A DNA stretch of 64,000 bases. Origin: Nonomuraea sp. SYSU D8015. Lineage in GTDB: Bacteria > Actinomycetota > Actinomycetes > Streptosporangiales > Streptosporangiaceae. A model generated the notes under the pieces. That model had not been told where the DNA came from. It ran no database searches and was given only the letters and a program-made list of their open reading frames with translations. Numbering within the stretch: position 1 is the stretch's first letter; every line of letters starts with the position of its first letter. The translations under genes were made by a program, and so were the position numbers. The stretch lies in the NCBI RefSeq assembly GCF_008065375.1, contig NZ_VJYI01000002.1, positions 992,001 to 1,056,000 of the forward strand. The letters are read 5' to 3'. Positions 44,157 through 54,977 of the stretch are shown one piece after another.

Positions 44157-44232
44157 GCGAGCGCAGTGAGTGAACGATCAGACACAGCTGAGACTCGCTC
44201 ACGCGACCGACGAAGGAGGGCGCATGAGTGAG
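44153..44232 (+). repeat. Dispersed leader repeat, copy 2 (5' of MarR gene)
   Basis: Begins CATGAGCGAGCGCAGTGAGTG at the DJ-1 stop codon, continues AACGATCAGACACAG, a short variable stretch with CTCGCTCAC, then CCGACGAAGGAGG and the ATG of the MarR gene. It is homologous to the copy at 40627-40710, which lies in the opposite orientation. Confidence 0.8.
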
Positions 44233-44703
44233 ACGTCCGAACTCGCGAGCGGCCTGGCGCTGGGCACCTTCCGGCTCAACGGCCAGTTCCTCCAGATGGC
44301 GGAGGGGCTGGCCCGGCCGGCCGGGATGACCGCGGCGTGGTGGCAGGTGCTCGGCGCGGTTCTGCGCGAGCCCCTGCCCGTGGCCGGGATCGCCCGGGTC
44401 ATGGGGATGACCAGGCAGGGCGTGCAGCGGATCGCGGACCTGCTGGTGGAGCGGGGGCTGGCCGAATATCGCCCGAACCCGGCGCACCGGCGGGCCAAGC
44501 TGCTCCAGCCGACGGCGGCCGGCCGGGAGGCGATCGCCAAGATCAATCCCGGTCACCAGAAGTTCTCGGACCGGCTGGTGGCCGAGCTGGGACCGGAGGA
44601 GGCGAGGCAGTGTCTGGAGGCCCTGCACCGTCTGTCGGCCGCCTTGGACCGGCTGGGCTCAGAAGATCAAGGGGCTGTGGAATCGGTCAAGTCGGAACGC
44701 TAG
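44224..44703 (+). CDS. MarR family transcriptional regulator
   Basis: 159 residues. HTH: GMTAAWWQVLGAVLREPLPVAGIARVMGMTRQGVQRIADLLVERGLAEYRPNPAHRRAKLLQPT shows MarR helices and wing (in parts). ATG at 44224 follows GGAGGG, part of the leader repeat. It forms an operon with the DJ-1 gene and probably binds the palindrome at 43505-43539, silencing both until an electrophile or drug is present (inference). Confidence 0.87.
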   Translation: MSETSELASGLALGTFRLNGQFLQMAEGLARPAGMTAAWWQVLGAVLREPLPVAGIARVMGMTRQGVQRIADLLVERGLAEYRPNPAHRRAKLLQPTAAGREAIAKINPGHQKFSDRLVAELGPEEARQCLEALHRLSAALDRLGSEDQGAVESVKSER

Positions 44704-44743
44704 GTTGAAGATCCCGCGGATCCGACATATAGGGAGAGGCTCC

Positions 44744-45565
44744 ATGACAGGTGAACCCCCTCAGGCCGGTCAGGCGGTCCCGCCCAGGATCGACACCACT
44801 GTCCCGCACGCCGCGCGAATGTGGAACTACTGGCTCGGCGGCAAGGATCACTACGAGGTCGACCGGGCGGCCGGCGACCAGTTCCGCCGGGCGTTCCCCG
44901 ACATCGTGCACATCGCGCGGCTGTCGCGGCACCTGATCGCGCGCATCGTCCGCCACATGGTCCACGAGGCCGGCGTCCGCCAGTTCCTCGACGTCGGCAC
45001 CGGCCTGCCGACCGTGGACAACACCCACGAGGTCGCCCAGCGGGCCGATCCGACCTGCCGGGTGGTGTACGTGGACAACGACCCCCTCGTCCTCGCCCAC
45101 GCCCGCGCCCTCCTGGTCGGCACCCGCGAGGGCGCCACCGACTACGTGGACGCCGACCTGCGTGACCCTGAAGAGATCATCGCCGCGGCGGCCAAGACCC
45201 TGGACCTCACCCGGCCCGTGGCGCTCATGCTGATGGGCATCGTGGGATACGTGACCGACGAGGAGGGCGCGCATTCGATCGTCGCGCGGCTGATGGACGC
45301 CCTGCCGTCCGGCAGCTACCTCGCCATGTGGGACGGCGTCAACGTGGTGACCGGCGAGGCGCTGGAGAAGGCCCAGGAGGAGCACAACCAGGGTCCCGGG
45401 GTGCCGTACAACCTGAGGACGCGCGAGGAGTTCACCGCGTTCTTCGACGGTCTGGAGCTCGTCGAGCCGGGCATCGTGTCGCTCCCCCTGTGGCGGCCCG
45501 ACCCCGATCCGCTCGCCGACCTCACCGAGGTGGACGCCCTGTGCGGGGTCGCCCGCAAGCCCTGA
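44744..45565 (+). CDS. SAM-dependent methyltransferase (DUF574/Methyltransf_19 family)
   Basis: 273 residues. The opening IDTTVPHAARMWNYWLGGKDHYEVDR is unmistakable for this actinobacterial family, followed by LDVGTGLPTVDNTHEVAQ, VVYVDNDPLVLAHARALL and YVDADLRDP. Members are very abundant in Streptomyces and Streptosporangiales; substrates unknown, and the group often sits beside XRE/DUF5753 regulators, as here (convergent, 3 bases apart). Start 44744 follows GGGAGAGG. Confidence 0.92.
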   Translation: MTGEPPQAGQAVPPRIDTTVPHAARMWNYWLGGKDHYEVDRAAGDQFRRAFPDIVHIARLSRHLIARIVRHMVHEAGVRQFLDVGTGLPTVDNTHEVAQRADPTCRVVYVDNDPLVLAHARALLVGTREGATDYVDADLRDPEEIIAAAAKTLDLTRPVALMLMGIVGYVTDEEGAHSIVARLMDALPSGSYLAMWDGVNVVTGEALEKAQEEHNQGPGVPYNLRTREEFTAFFDGLELVEPGIVSLPLWRPDPDPLADLTEVDALCGVARKP

Positions 45566-45568
45566 GAC

Positions 45569-46474
45569 CTACTCGTCCTCGATGAGCCGGCGCAAGAGCG
45601 CCGGGGTTTCGGCCGGGGGCGGGGCGTGCACGCCGAGCTCGTTGAGCAGATGCCGGTAGTGCCGCACGTCCCCCTCCTTGGTGAGGAACTGGGCGCCGGT
45701 GAGGTGTTCGAGGTAGACGACGTCGCTCAGCTCCTCCTGCGAGAAGCGCAGGAGCGTGACGGGGCCGATGCCGCCGATGGCGGTGCCGGAGTCGAACGGG
45801 AACACCTGCAGGGTGACGTGCGGCTGCTCGGCCATCCTGACGAGGTGCTCCAACTGCGCCCGCATGACCTCCTGCCCGCCGACCGTGCGGCGCAGCGCGC
45901 CCTCGTCCATCACCGCCCAGAGCTTGCGCGGCGAGGGCGGGGCCAGGATCTCCTGACGACGCATGCGCACCTGGACCCGGCGCTCGATCCGCTCGGCCGA
46001 CTCGTCGCCGTGGCCCTGCGTGATGACCGCGCGGGCGTAGTCCTCCGTCTGCAGCAGGCCGGGGACGAACTGCACCTCGTAGGTGCGGATCAGCGCGGCG
46101 TCGTGCTCCAGCCCGAGGTAGGGCGCGAACCAGTCGGGGATCACGTCGCGGTAGTCCTGCCACCAACTGGGCGCGTTGGCCTGCTCGACCAGGGCGAGCA
46201 CGCTCGCGCGCTCGGCGTCGTCGGTCACGCCGTAGAGGGTGAGGAGGTCGGCCACGTCGCGCGTCTTGAAGCTGGTGCGGCCGGACTCCATGCGGCTGAT
46301 CTTGGAGTGGGAGCCCCGGATGGCGTAGCCGGCGTCCTCGCGGCTGATGCCGCTGGCCTCGCGGAACCGGCGCAACTGCGCGCCGACGAGGATCCTGAGC
46401 GCGGTCGGCCCGGATTGCAGGGAATCGCTATCCGGGATATCCGGCAGTTCGGGAATTTCGGTCATGTCGGCCAT
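45569..46474 (-). CDS. XRE family regulator with DUF5753 domain
   Basis: About 301 residues. N-terminal HTH_31: ILVGAQLRRFREASGISREDAGYAIRGSHSKISRMESGRTSFKTRDVADLLTLYGV; the rest is DUF5753 (WWQDYRDVIPDWFAPYLGLEHDAALIRTYEVQFVPGLLQTEDYARAVI), which binds an unknown signal. The WhiJ/BldB-type actinobacterial systems pair such proteins with a small DUF397 protein; none is beside this gene. Starts at 46474, 46465 or further up are possible; a duplicated 16-bp segment lies at the start. Confidence 0.85.
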   Translation of the reverse strand: MADMTEIPELPDIPDSDSLQSGPTALRILVGAQLRRFREASGISREDAGYAIRGSHSKISRMESGRTSFKTRDVADLLTLYGVTDDAERASVLALVEQANAPSWWQDYRDVIPDWFAPYLGLEHDAALIRTYEVQFVPGLLQTEDYARAVITQGHGDESAERIERRVQVRMRRQEILAPPSPRKLWAVMDEGALRRTVGGQEVMRAQLEHLVRMAEQPHVTLQVFPFDSGTAIGGIGPVTLLRFSQEELSDVVYLEHLTGAQFLTKEGDVRHYRHLLNELGVHAPPPAETPALLRRLIEDE

Positions 46475-46506
46475 ATCCTGAGTACTCCGCATCCTGAGCA
46501 CTCCGC
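46475..46506. repeat. 16-bp direct tandem repeat at XRE gene start
   Basis: ATCCTGAG(T/C)ACTCCGC occurs twice back to back (46475-46490, 46491-46506). Read from the gene it contains AGGAT, so each copy carries a potential ribosome binding site. It may also be the regulator's own operator. Confidence 0.75.
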
Positions 46507-46641
46507 ATCTATGCTCTTCCATCGGCACTTCGCCGCGGTTCCGGCCCGTGGACAATCCTGCCACGCCTGGCGACGCGCGTACCGCATTTCCCTGTGGAGG
46601 AAACTGCCGCTTTATCCACACAGATCACGGCACCTGTGCCG

Positions 46642-47217
46642 CTACCGAGCCGTCGCCACGATCACGCCGGACCCGTGACCGGGCATATCGACGGCGACCA
46701 GGCGGTCGTGCCCGAGCAGCGTCCGCCGCACCGTGTCCTGTCTGCCCGCGAACTCCTGGTCCCACACCACGCCGGGCGCGGGCACCATGTCGTCCACGAC
46801 CAGCACGCCGCGCGGGTTGAGCGCGGCGATCGTCAGCTCCAAACCCACCTGCTTGCCGCCCTCCGCGTCCGCGAAGATCAGATCATACGTCCCGAGCCCC
46901 GGCAGCAGCTCCAGCGCGTCCCCCACGCGGAAGTCCACGAATGCCGGCCACCCCGCACTCGCCACCAGGGCTGCTCGCTCGGCGTCGCGCTCCACCGTGG
47001 TCACCGTCACGTCGGACCGCGGCAGCAGCCCGCTCGCCAGCCAGGCCACCCCCACCCCGGTCCCGGTGCCGATCTCCAGCACGCGGCCGCCCTCGGGCAC
47101 GCCCGCGGCCAGCGCGGCGAGCAGCCTGCCGACGGCGGGATCACAGGAGTACGCGAACCCCGCCGCCCGCGCCCTTTCCACGGCCGCGCCGACCAGTTCC
47201 GGAGTCTCATGATTCAT
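46642..47217 (-). CDS. O-methyltransferase family 3-like protein
   Basis: 191 residues, SAM methyltransferase of the catechol-O-methyltransferase-like group. Motif I is VLEIGTGTGVGVAWLASGL; then TVTTVERDAERAAL, RVGDALELLPGLGTYDLIFADAEGGKQVGLEL with the metal-binding Asp, and GVLVVDDMVPAPG. Substrate unknown; catechols, caffeoyl-CoA-like or tRNA substrates occur in the family. ATG at 47217. Confidence 0.88.
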   Translation of the reverse strand: MNHETPELVGAAVERARAAGFAYSCDPAVGRLLAALAAGVPEGGRVLEIGTGTGVGVAWLASGLLPRSDVTVTTVERDAERAALVASAGWPAFVDFRVGDALELLPGLGTYDLIFADAEGGKQVGLELTIAALNPRGVLVVDDMVPAPGVVWDQEFAGRQDTVRRTLLGHDRLVAVDMPGHGSGVIVATAR

Positions 47218-47249
47218 GGTCGCTTTCTATCCCGACCCCGCCCCGGCCG

Positions 47250-47714
47250 TCACCGGAGTTTCCCGCGCGGTTTGAACACCGACAGCGCCGTCGCGACCAG
47301 CAGCATGACGATCTGCGTGCTCAGCGCCGCGACCTGGCCCCACTGGCGAGTGGCGGCGGCCGGCCTGGCGCCTTCGGTGGCGGCGGCCATTCCCTCGGGA
47401 TCGAACAGGAACATGCCCACGCAGATGACCGCCACCAGCAGGACCAGCTTGATCACCACCCAGTAATGGCGGAACAGCCCCCAATGGCTCGTCAGGCCGA
47501 GTGTGATGCCGGTGGCCAATGCGGTGAGGCTCAGCGGTATGCCGCCCGCGAACACCAGGATGGGCATCAGCCGATAGGCGGAGTGAGCCAGTTCCAGGTC
47601 CTCGGTCAGCGCGGCCGCCGTATTCAGCGCCACCAACCCCCACACCTCGCCGACCAGCGCCACCGAGGCGACGATGTGGATCACCAGGACGGTCTTGCGG
47701 ATGCGTGGCCGCAT
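47250..47714 (-). CDS. Four-helix membrane protein (DUF2269-like)
   Basis: 154 residues with four predicted membrane helices (TVLVIHIVASVALVGEVWGLV, LMPILVFAGGIPLSLTALATG, VVIKLVLLVAVICVGMFLF, STQIVMLLVATALSVF). The pattern with a His in helix 1 (VIHI) and one near HWGLFRHYWV resembles DUF2269/CopD-like proteins that may bind heme. ATG 47714 is preceded by GGAGGTGAG, so the longer frame to 47759 is set aside. Confidence 0.75.
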   Translation of the reverse strand: MRPRIRKTVLVIHIVASVALVGEVWGLVALNTAAALTEDLELAHSAYRLMPILVFAGGIPLSLTALATGITLGLTSHWGLFRHYWVVIKLVLLVAVICVGMFLFDPEGMAAATEGARPAAATRQWGQVAALSTQIVMLLVATALSVFKPRGKLR

Positions 47715-48123
47715 CGCTCTCACCTCACCTCCGGTTTCGGAACTCACGGCCATCGTCATGGCTTTGCCGGCGCCGGGCGTCCGCCCCGGGATGGCGCTCC
47801 GAGTACGCCGATCGTGGTAGGACGATTATCAAAGTTTCAGGTGATCATTGCTTATGCGGCGGTGAAAGATTGCCCCGTCGATCTCGCCCGCGGACCAAAT
47901 CAACGTTGTTTGCGCGGTGGTCCGGACAGTGTGAATGCCGTGTGTCGTCGAGTGGCGTGAAAACCTAGTGCCAAGAAAACGAGGTTCCTCCTTGACCTCG
48001 GTGAGGGCTTTCTGGGTTGCGATTCTGTCGGCCTGCCGCGATTGTTATTTGCGGCACCTCACAGCCCTGCACAAACGACTATGGCGCTGGGAAATTCCGC
48101 GCCTTCCATGGAGGAAAGCAAGC
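47715..48123. other. Low-GC intergenic region before twin secreted proteins
   Basis: About 400 bases, visibly lower in GC than the neighbourhood. It includes hairpins GAGGT...ACCTC (~47980-48000) and TGCCGC...GCGGCA (~48033-48056), and directly before the ribosome binding site GGCGC...GCGCC (48081-48101). It is probably a long leader plus promoter. No coding frame is convincing. Confidence 0.45.
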
Positions 48124-48444
48124 ATGATCCGTCGCATTCTGGCGGGCGCGGCAATCACGGCCGTCGCCCTCGGCTTCTCCGCTACCGGCGCGTCGGCTGA
48201 CGTCGGTCCCAACCCCGGAAACTACGGGCAGGCCCTGCTGAGCCAGTTCCAGATCGTCGATGACGCGCTGAACGACGTGCTCAACGAGTCGCTCAACGAG
48301 TCCCTCAGGGACATCGAGGTCGACATCCTCCAGATCGCGGACATCCACGAGATCGACCTCGACCTGCTGAACAACAACCAGCCCGAGGTCGGCGACAACA
48401 ACCAGGACAGCGACGCCGGGGTGGGCGGCACCCGCTTCAACTGA
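48124..48444 (+). CDS. Small secreted acidic/Asn-rich protein, first of a twin pair
   Basis: 106 residues. A clean signal peptide (MIRRILAGAAITAVALGFSA, cleaved after ASA at ~25) leaves an ~81-residue mature protein without cysteine. It has an alternating Asp/hydrophobic stretch (SLRDIEVDILQIADIHEIDL) and Asn-rich NNNQPEVGDNNQDSDAG. ATG 48124 follows GGAGG. Unlike chaplins and rodlins it lacks their Cys pairs and motifs. About three quarters identical (by eye) to the next gene. Function unknown; the strand pattern suggests self-assembly or metal binding (inference). Confidence 0.8.
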   Translation: MIRRILAGAAITAVALGFSATGASADVGPNPGNYGQALLSQFQIVDDALNDVLNESLNESLRDIEVDILQIADIHEIDLDLLNNNQPEVGDNNQDSDAGVGGTRFN

Positions 48445-48464
48445 CGCTGGTCGCGCAGGGCGGG

Positions 48465-48510
48465 CAGAGGGGCGGCTCGCGGCCGTCCGACGACGGCCGT
48501 CTGGCCAGAG
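48465..48510 (+). terminator. Hairpin after first twin gene
   Basis: GGCCGTC-CGAC-GACGGCC lies about 35 bases after the stop codon. The corresponding place after the second twin holds related but decayed sequence (GCGGCCGTCCGGCC), showing that the duplication covered this part. Confidence 0.65.
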
Positions 48511-48590
48511 AGTCGCCCTTCTGGCGCCCCGCGGAAGCGCACAACCACTGGGGCGCCGAATCTCGCGCCCATCCACGGAGGAAAACAAAC

Positions 48591-48911
48591 ATGATCCGTC
48601 GTATTCTGGCCGGCGCCGCACTTACGGCCGCCGCCCTTGGCTTCTCGGCCGTCGGCGCGTCCGCTGACGTCGGCCCCAACGCCAACAACAGGGGGCAGGG
48701 GGTGCTGAGCCAGTTCCAGGTCATCGACGACGTTCTCAACGACGTGGCCAACAACTCGCTCAACGAGTCCCTCAGGGACATCGAGGTCGACGTGCTCCAG
48801 GTCCTCGATCTGCACGAGCTCGACGTCGACGTCCTCAACAACAACCAGCCCAGCGTCGGTGACGGCAACGTCGGCAGCGACGCCGGGACGGCCGGCACCC
48901 ACTTCAACTGA
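48591..48911 (+). CDS. Small secreted acidic/Asn-rich protein, second of a twin pair
   Basis: 106 residues, same length, signal peptide and architecture as the preceding gene: MIRRILAGAALTAAALGFSA, then SLNESLRDIEVDVLQVLDLH and NNNQPSVGDGNVGSDAG. Ribosome binding site GGAGG. Substitutions are mostly conservative (Ile/Val/Leu in the strand), which argues for selection on the fold. The repeat unit including leader hairpin and 3' region is 467 bases. No third copy is seen. Confidence 0.8.
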   Translation: MIRRILAGAALTAAALGFSAVGASADVGPNANNRGQGVLSQFQVIDDVLNDVANNSLNESLRDIEVDVLQVLDLHELDVDVLNNNQPSVGDGNVGSDAGTAGTHFN

Positions 48912-49092
48912 CGCTTCTCGCATGGCGTAGGCAGGGGAACGGTTCGCGGCCGTCCGGCCGGAGAAAGTCGCCCCGCCTGGTGTCGAGGTGAACCGACAGA
49001 GCTCGTCGTGGGTGCTCGCGAGGCCACGGACGGCTCGTCGAATCACCGGAATAGAGCGCCGTGCGGCCCAGGTCGATCCGGGGCCGCACGGC

Positions 49093-49623
49093 TCAACCTC
49101 GCACATCGATGTCGCTCCGGCCGGCATTTGGCCGGATCACCCCCATGAACTGTGGTCTGTCGAGTCGATCCAGCCGCACGAACGCCCCCGTGTACGGCGC
49201 GTGCACGATCCTTGCCGCGTCGACGGCGATCCCGACGTGCTCCGGCCCCGCACGGCCCGGCGAGCTGTCGTAGAAGACCAAATCCCCCGGTTCCAGCAGC
49301 TCCTTCGGTATCTGGATCCCGGAACGCCACTGTTCCCGAGTGGTGGATCCGATGAGCGTTCCCGCTCGTGCGTACGCGTACTCGGCGAGCCCCGAGCAGT
49401 CGAACCCCTTGGTCCTGGCGCCCCTGCCGATCCCGTATCCCGGCCCGTGCACCCCGCCGCCGCCCCATGAGTAAGGGACTCCGATCATTTCCAGCGCCGC
49501 GCGGAGCGCGATGGTTCCGGCCGCTGATCTGCCGGCGGCCGCTGCCAATGTGGGGGCCGAAATTGCGACGTACACGATGACGCACACGATGGCGCATATC
49601 GCCGCTATTCGCCTTCCATTCAT
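49093..49623 (-). CDS. Secreted or membrane-anchored NlpC/P60 hydrolase (short form)
   Basis: 176 residues. An N-terminal hydrophobic segment (RIAAICAIVCVIVYVAISAP) is a signal or anchor. The NlpC/P60 domain has Cys in FDCSGLAEYAYARAG, His in EHVGIAVD and third His in IVHAPYTGAF; DLVFYDSSPG is also typical. The domain carries an insert with Gly-rich GVHGPGYGIGRGARTKG. There is no coiled-coil region, unlike the gene at 411-1442, and no c-di-AMP riboswitch upstream. Confidence 0.9.
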   Translation of the reverse strand: MNGRRIAAICAIVCVIVYVAISAPTLAAAAGRSAAGTIALRAALEMIGVPYSWGGGGVHGPGYGIGRGARTKGFDCSGLAEYAYARAGTLIGSTTREQWRSGIQIPKELLEPGDLVFYDSSPGRAGPEHVGIAVDAARIVHAPYTGAFVRLDRLDRPQFMGVIRPNAGRSDIDVRG

Positions 49624-49951
49624 GTGTGTGACATTTCTCCCTGCGAATAGGGATGAAACGTCTTCAAATAAATGCTAACTCGTCCGGATATGTCCGGATA
49701 TATGGTCCCCATTGCATTCTCGAGTACGCCAAACTCGGGCTCTCGGGAGATCCTTGGTAAACCCCTGGTTCGGTGCGGGTCATCGCCGTGCATACGGGCG
49801 AACCGCCGCCGATGATCATGAAAGTGGGTGTGCGCCGCCGGAGCCCTTCAGGATTTCCCACTAATTCGGTCATTTTCTCGCGAAAATTACATAGTGAAAC
49901 ATACTTCGTGTAACCTTGGTTCTGCTGACGACAACCCCCGAAGCATGCGTG
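49624..49951. other. AT-richer intergenic region
   Basis: About 330 bases between divergent NlpC/P60 and STAS genes, distinctly less GC-rich than the window. It contains a direct repeat GTCCGGATAT (49684-49703) and a patch GTGAAACATACTTCGTGTAAC near the STAS gene. Likely promoters; a good candidate for Lsr2 binding. Confidence 0.45.
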
Positions 49952-50289
49952 ATGGGGGGTGTGAGGAGCGTGGGCGGTCCAGAAGAGCGGCTGCTCTACC
50001 AGGACGAGCAACTCAAGATCACGGTACGTGCGGCGTCTGGAGCGCCGACCGTCACGCTGATCGGCGAGATCGACGCCTCCAACAGCCATGCGCTCGCCGG
50101 GGCTCTGGCGAGCTGCCGCCAGGGCGACTACATCGTCGTCGACACCGGAGCGCTGTCCTTCATCGACGTCTCGGGGCTGCGTGTGCTCGTCATGCCGGCG
50201 CTGCCCCCGTCGCAGCGCTGGATCCGGCTGCACAACGTCACGCCGTACCAGCGCCGGCTGCTGCGCATGATGGGCTGGTACTACGAGCC

Positions 50290-50314
<25 letters not shown>
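49952..50314 (+). CDS. STAS-domain anti-anti-sigma factor-like protein
   Basis: 120 residues with the SpoIIAA/STAS fold: PTVTLIGEIDASNSHALAGAL and the phospho-acceptor region FIDVSGLRVLVM with Ser74. It may bind an RsbW-type kinase; one such ATPase is encoded at 58846-59316. Start uncertain; 49952 has no strong ribosome binding site but begins near the family N-terminus. Converges on the geosmin synthase gene. Confidence 0.8.
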
Positions 50315-52558
<2,244 letters not shown>

Positions 52559-52585
52559 TCACCGGCCCCGCCCTGCGCGGGTGGG

Positions 52586-53995
52586 TCAGCCGTTGCGGCC
52601 GATCTCCACGTCCTCGAGGATGCCGAGCGCGTCGGGCACCAGGACGGCGCACGAGTAGTAGGCGCTGACCAGGTAGGAGACCACGGCCTTCTCGTTGATG
52701 TTCATGAAGCGCACCGACAGGCTCGGCTGGTATTCGTCAGGTATGCCGGTCTGGTGCAGGCCGATGACGCCCTGGTTCTCCTGTCCGGTCCGCATGAGCA
52801 GGAACGACGTCGTCCGCGTGCCAGAGATCGGGATCTTGTTGCACGGAAAGATCGGGATGCCCCGCCAGGCCGGCAGCCGGTGCCCGCTGACCTCACTGGC
52901 CTGCGGGTAGACGCCGCGCTTGCTGCACTCCCTGCCGAAGGCCGCGATGGCCTGCGGGTGGGCAAGGAAGAAAGCCGGGTCCTTCCACACGGTGGCCAGC
53001 AGGTCGTCGAGGTCGTCGGGGGTGGGCGGGCCGGAACGGGTCCTGATGCGCTGGCTGAAGTCGGCGTTGTGGAGCAGCCCGAACTCCTTGTTGTTGATCA
53101 GCTCGTGCTCCTGCCGCTCGCGCAGGGCCTCGATCGTGAGGCGGAGCTGCTGGTCGAGCTGGCTCATCGGCTGGTTGTACAGGTCGGAGACCCGGCTGTG
53201 CACACGCAGGACCGTCTGGGCCACGCTGAGTTCGTACTCGCGGGGGCTCAGCTCGTAGTCCACGAACGTGCCGGGCAGCGTGGGCTCTCCGACGTGGCCC
53301 GCCTTCATGCCGATCGCGGCCTCGCCGTAGTCGTTGTGCGGGCGGTTCTCGGCGGAGCGCCAGTTGTCCACGTGTTCGCGCAGCGCCGGCGACTGCTCGG
53401 CGATCTGCTCGAAGTCCTGCCTGGAGAGCGTGAGCACGGTGGTGACCGTCTTGGCCCGCGCGCTGAACTCGAACGCCCCGCCGTCGATGAGGGCCTGCTC
53501 GCCGAAGTGGTCGCCGTCGGCCAGGATGCCGAGGTTCTGCTCGTCGCCGTACGCGCCGGTGGCCGTCTTGCGTACGCGGCCGTGAGCGATCAACACGAGC
53601 CGGTCGCCCGGGCTGCCCTCGGCGACGATCTCCTCATCCGCCGCGACCTCCCTCTGGACGAAGCGGCCGGCCAGCGCTTCGAGCACCTCCATGTCGTCGA
53701 AGCCCCGCAACATGGGCAATTCGGTGAGCTCAGCCGGGATGACGCGCACCTCCGAGCCGGTGTTGCTGAAAGTGATGCGACCGTCCCCCAGCGTGTAGGT
53801 CAGCCGCCGGTTGACCCGGAACACCCCTCCTGAGCACTGCACCCACGGCAGCAGCCGCAGCAGCCACCGAGAGGTGATCTCCTGCATCTGCGGGGGCGTC
53901 TTGGTCGTGGTCGAGAGATTGCGCGCGGCTTCGGTGCTGAGGCTGAGCCGGCTGTCGGGGCTTTCATCGGCGGTCGAGTGGATGGTTTCCGTCAT
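52586..53995 (-). CDS. Family 2B encapsulin shell protein with cyclic-nucleotide-binding domain
   Basis: 469 residues. An N-terminal arm (~1-95, [35 protein letters not shown]) precedes a cNMP-binding domain (~97-215: [37 protein letters not shown]), then an HK97-type shell fold ([51 protein letters not shown] ... [48 protein letters not shown], in parts). It matches the EshA-type family 2B encapsulins that form T=1 compartments. The start lies within the end of ispH (32-base overlap). Confidence 0.93.
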   Translation of the reverse strand: MTETIHSTADESPDSRLSLSTEAARNLSTTTKTPPQMQEITSRWLLRLLPWVQCSGGVFRVNRRLTYTLGDGRITFSNTGSEVRVIPAELTELPMLRGFDDMEVLEALAGRFVQREVAADEEIVAEGSPGDRLVLIAHGRVRKTATGAYGDEQNLGILADGDHFGEQALIDGGAFEFSARAKTVTTVLTLSRQDFEQIAEQSPALREHVDNWRSAENRPHNDYGEAAIGMKAGHVGEPTLPGTFVDYELSPREYELSVAQTVLRVHSRVSDLYNQPMSQLDQQLRLTIEALRERQEHELINNKEFGLLHNADFSQRIRTRSGPPTPDDLDDLLATVWKDPAFFLAHPQAIAAFGRECSKRGVYPQASEVSGHRLPAWRGIPIFPCNKIPISGTRTTSFLLMRTGQENQGVIGLHQTGIPDEYQPSLSVRFMNINEKAVVSYLVSAYYSCAVLVPDALGILEDVEIGRNG

Positions 53996-54965
53996 CGTGC
54001 ACCTGCCTGTCTCCGTGCTGCGTCTGGCCGGGGTTGCGAGGGGATCGGAGTTCGGGAGGAAGAGAGAACGTCAGGGTCTCCTCCGTCAGGGTGAGCTGCT
54101 CCACGTCGGCGTAGCCGCGGGCCGCGAGCCAGCCGAGTAACTCCTCGACCAGCCGCTCGGGGACGGAGGCGCCGGAGCTCACGCCGACGGTCTCCACGCC
54201 GCGCAGCCACCGCTCGTCGGCGTCGGCGGCCCGGTCGACCAGGTACGCCGCGCCCGCGCCCGCCCCCAGCGCGACCTCCACCAGCCGTTGCGAGTTGGAG
54301 GAGTTGGCCGAGCCGACGACGAGGACCAGCTCGCACTCGGGGGCGATCCGCGTGATGGCCTCCTGGCGGTTTTGGCTGGCATAGCAGATGTCGTCGCTGG
54401 GCGGGTCGGCCAGGTGGGGGAAGCGCCCGCGCAGCTCCGCCACGGCACGCATGGTCTCGTCCACGGCCAGCGTGGTCTGCGACAGCCAGCTCACCGGCCC
54501 GGAGCCGCTCACCGTCGCCTCGCCCGGGCGGGCCGGGTCGACGACGTGGATGCGGTCGGGGGCCTCGCCGAGCGTGCCCTCGACCTCCTCGTGCTCGGCG
54601 TGGCCGATGAGCACGATCTCGTAGCCCTCCTCCGCCAGGCGCGCGGCCTCCTTGTGGACCTTGGTGACCAGCGGGCAGGTCGCGTCGATCGTACGCAGCC
54701 CGCGCCGCGCCGCCGTGTCCTTGACCGCCGGTGAGACGCCGTGGGCCGAGAAGACCACCAGCGCGCCGTCAGGCCCCTCGTCGAGCTCGTCGACGAAGAC
54801 CGCGCCCCGCCCGGTCAGCTCGGCGACCACGGAGGAGTTGTGAACGATCTGCTTGCGCACGTACACCGGCGGACCGAAGCGCCTCAGCGCCTCCTCGACC
54901 GTGGCGATCGCGCGTTCGACGCCCGCGCAGTAGCCGCGCGGCGCCGCGAGAAGTACCCGTCCCAT
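53964..54965 (-). CDS. ispH: 4-hydroxy-3-methylbut-2-enyl diphosphate reductase (IspH/LytB)
   Basis: 333 residues. Cluster-ligating Cys13 ([12 protein letters not shown]), Cys97 ([12 protein letters not shown]) and Cys194 ([14 protein letters not shown]), plus catalytic His/Glu in [16 protein letters not shown] and [16 protein letters not shown]. It is the last MEP-pathway enzyme, making IPP and DMAPP. An unusual ~26-residue hydrophilic C-terminal tail (from about 308, [20 protein letters not shown]) follows the core and overlaps the encapsulin start. It lies 12 bases behind the polyprenyl synthase gene. An extra operon-linked copy is likely, besides a housekeeping one. Confidence 0.95.
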   Translation of the reverse strand: MGRVLLAAPRGYCAGVERAIATVEEALRRFGPPVYVRKQIVHNSSVVAELTGRGAVFVDELDEGPDGALVVFSAHGVSPAVKDTAARRGLRTIDATCPLVTKVHKEAARLAEEGYEIVLIGHAEHEEVEGTLGEAPDRIHVVDPARPGEATVSGSGPVSWLSQTTLAVDETMRAVAELRGRFPHLADPPSDDICYASQNRQEAITRIAPECELVLVVGSANSSNSQRLVEVALGAGAGAAYLVDRAADADERWLRGVETVGVSSGASVPERLVEELLGWLAARGYADVEQLTLTEETLTFSLPPELRSPRNPGQTQHGDRQVHDDGNHPLDRR

Positions 54966-54977
54966 CGTGGGAGCCCC

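Noticed and set aside
48124..48911. Chaplin or rodlin pair
   Set aside because: No chaplin GNT/Cys motif and no rodlin sequence pattern; only size, signal peptide and tandem layout agree.
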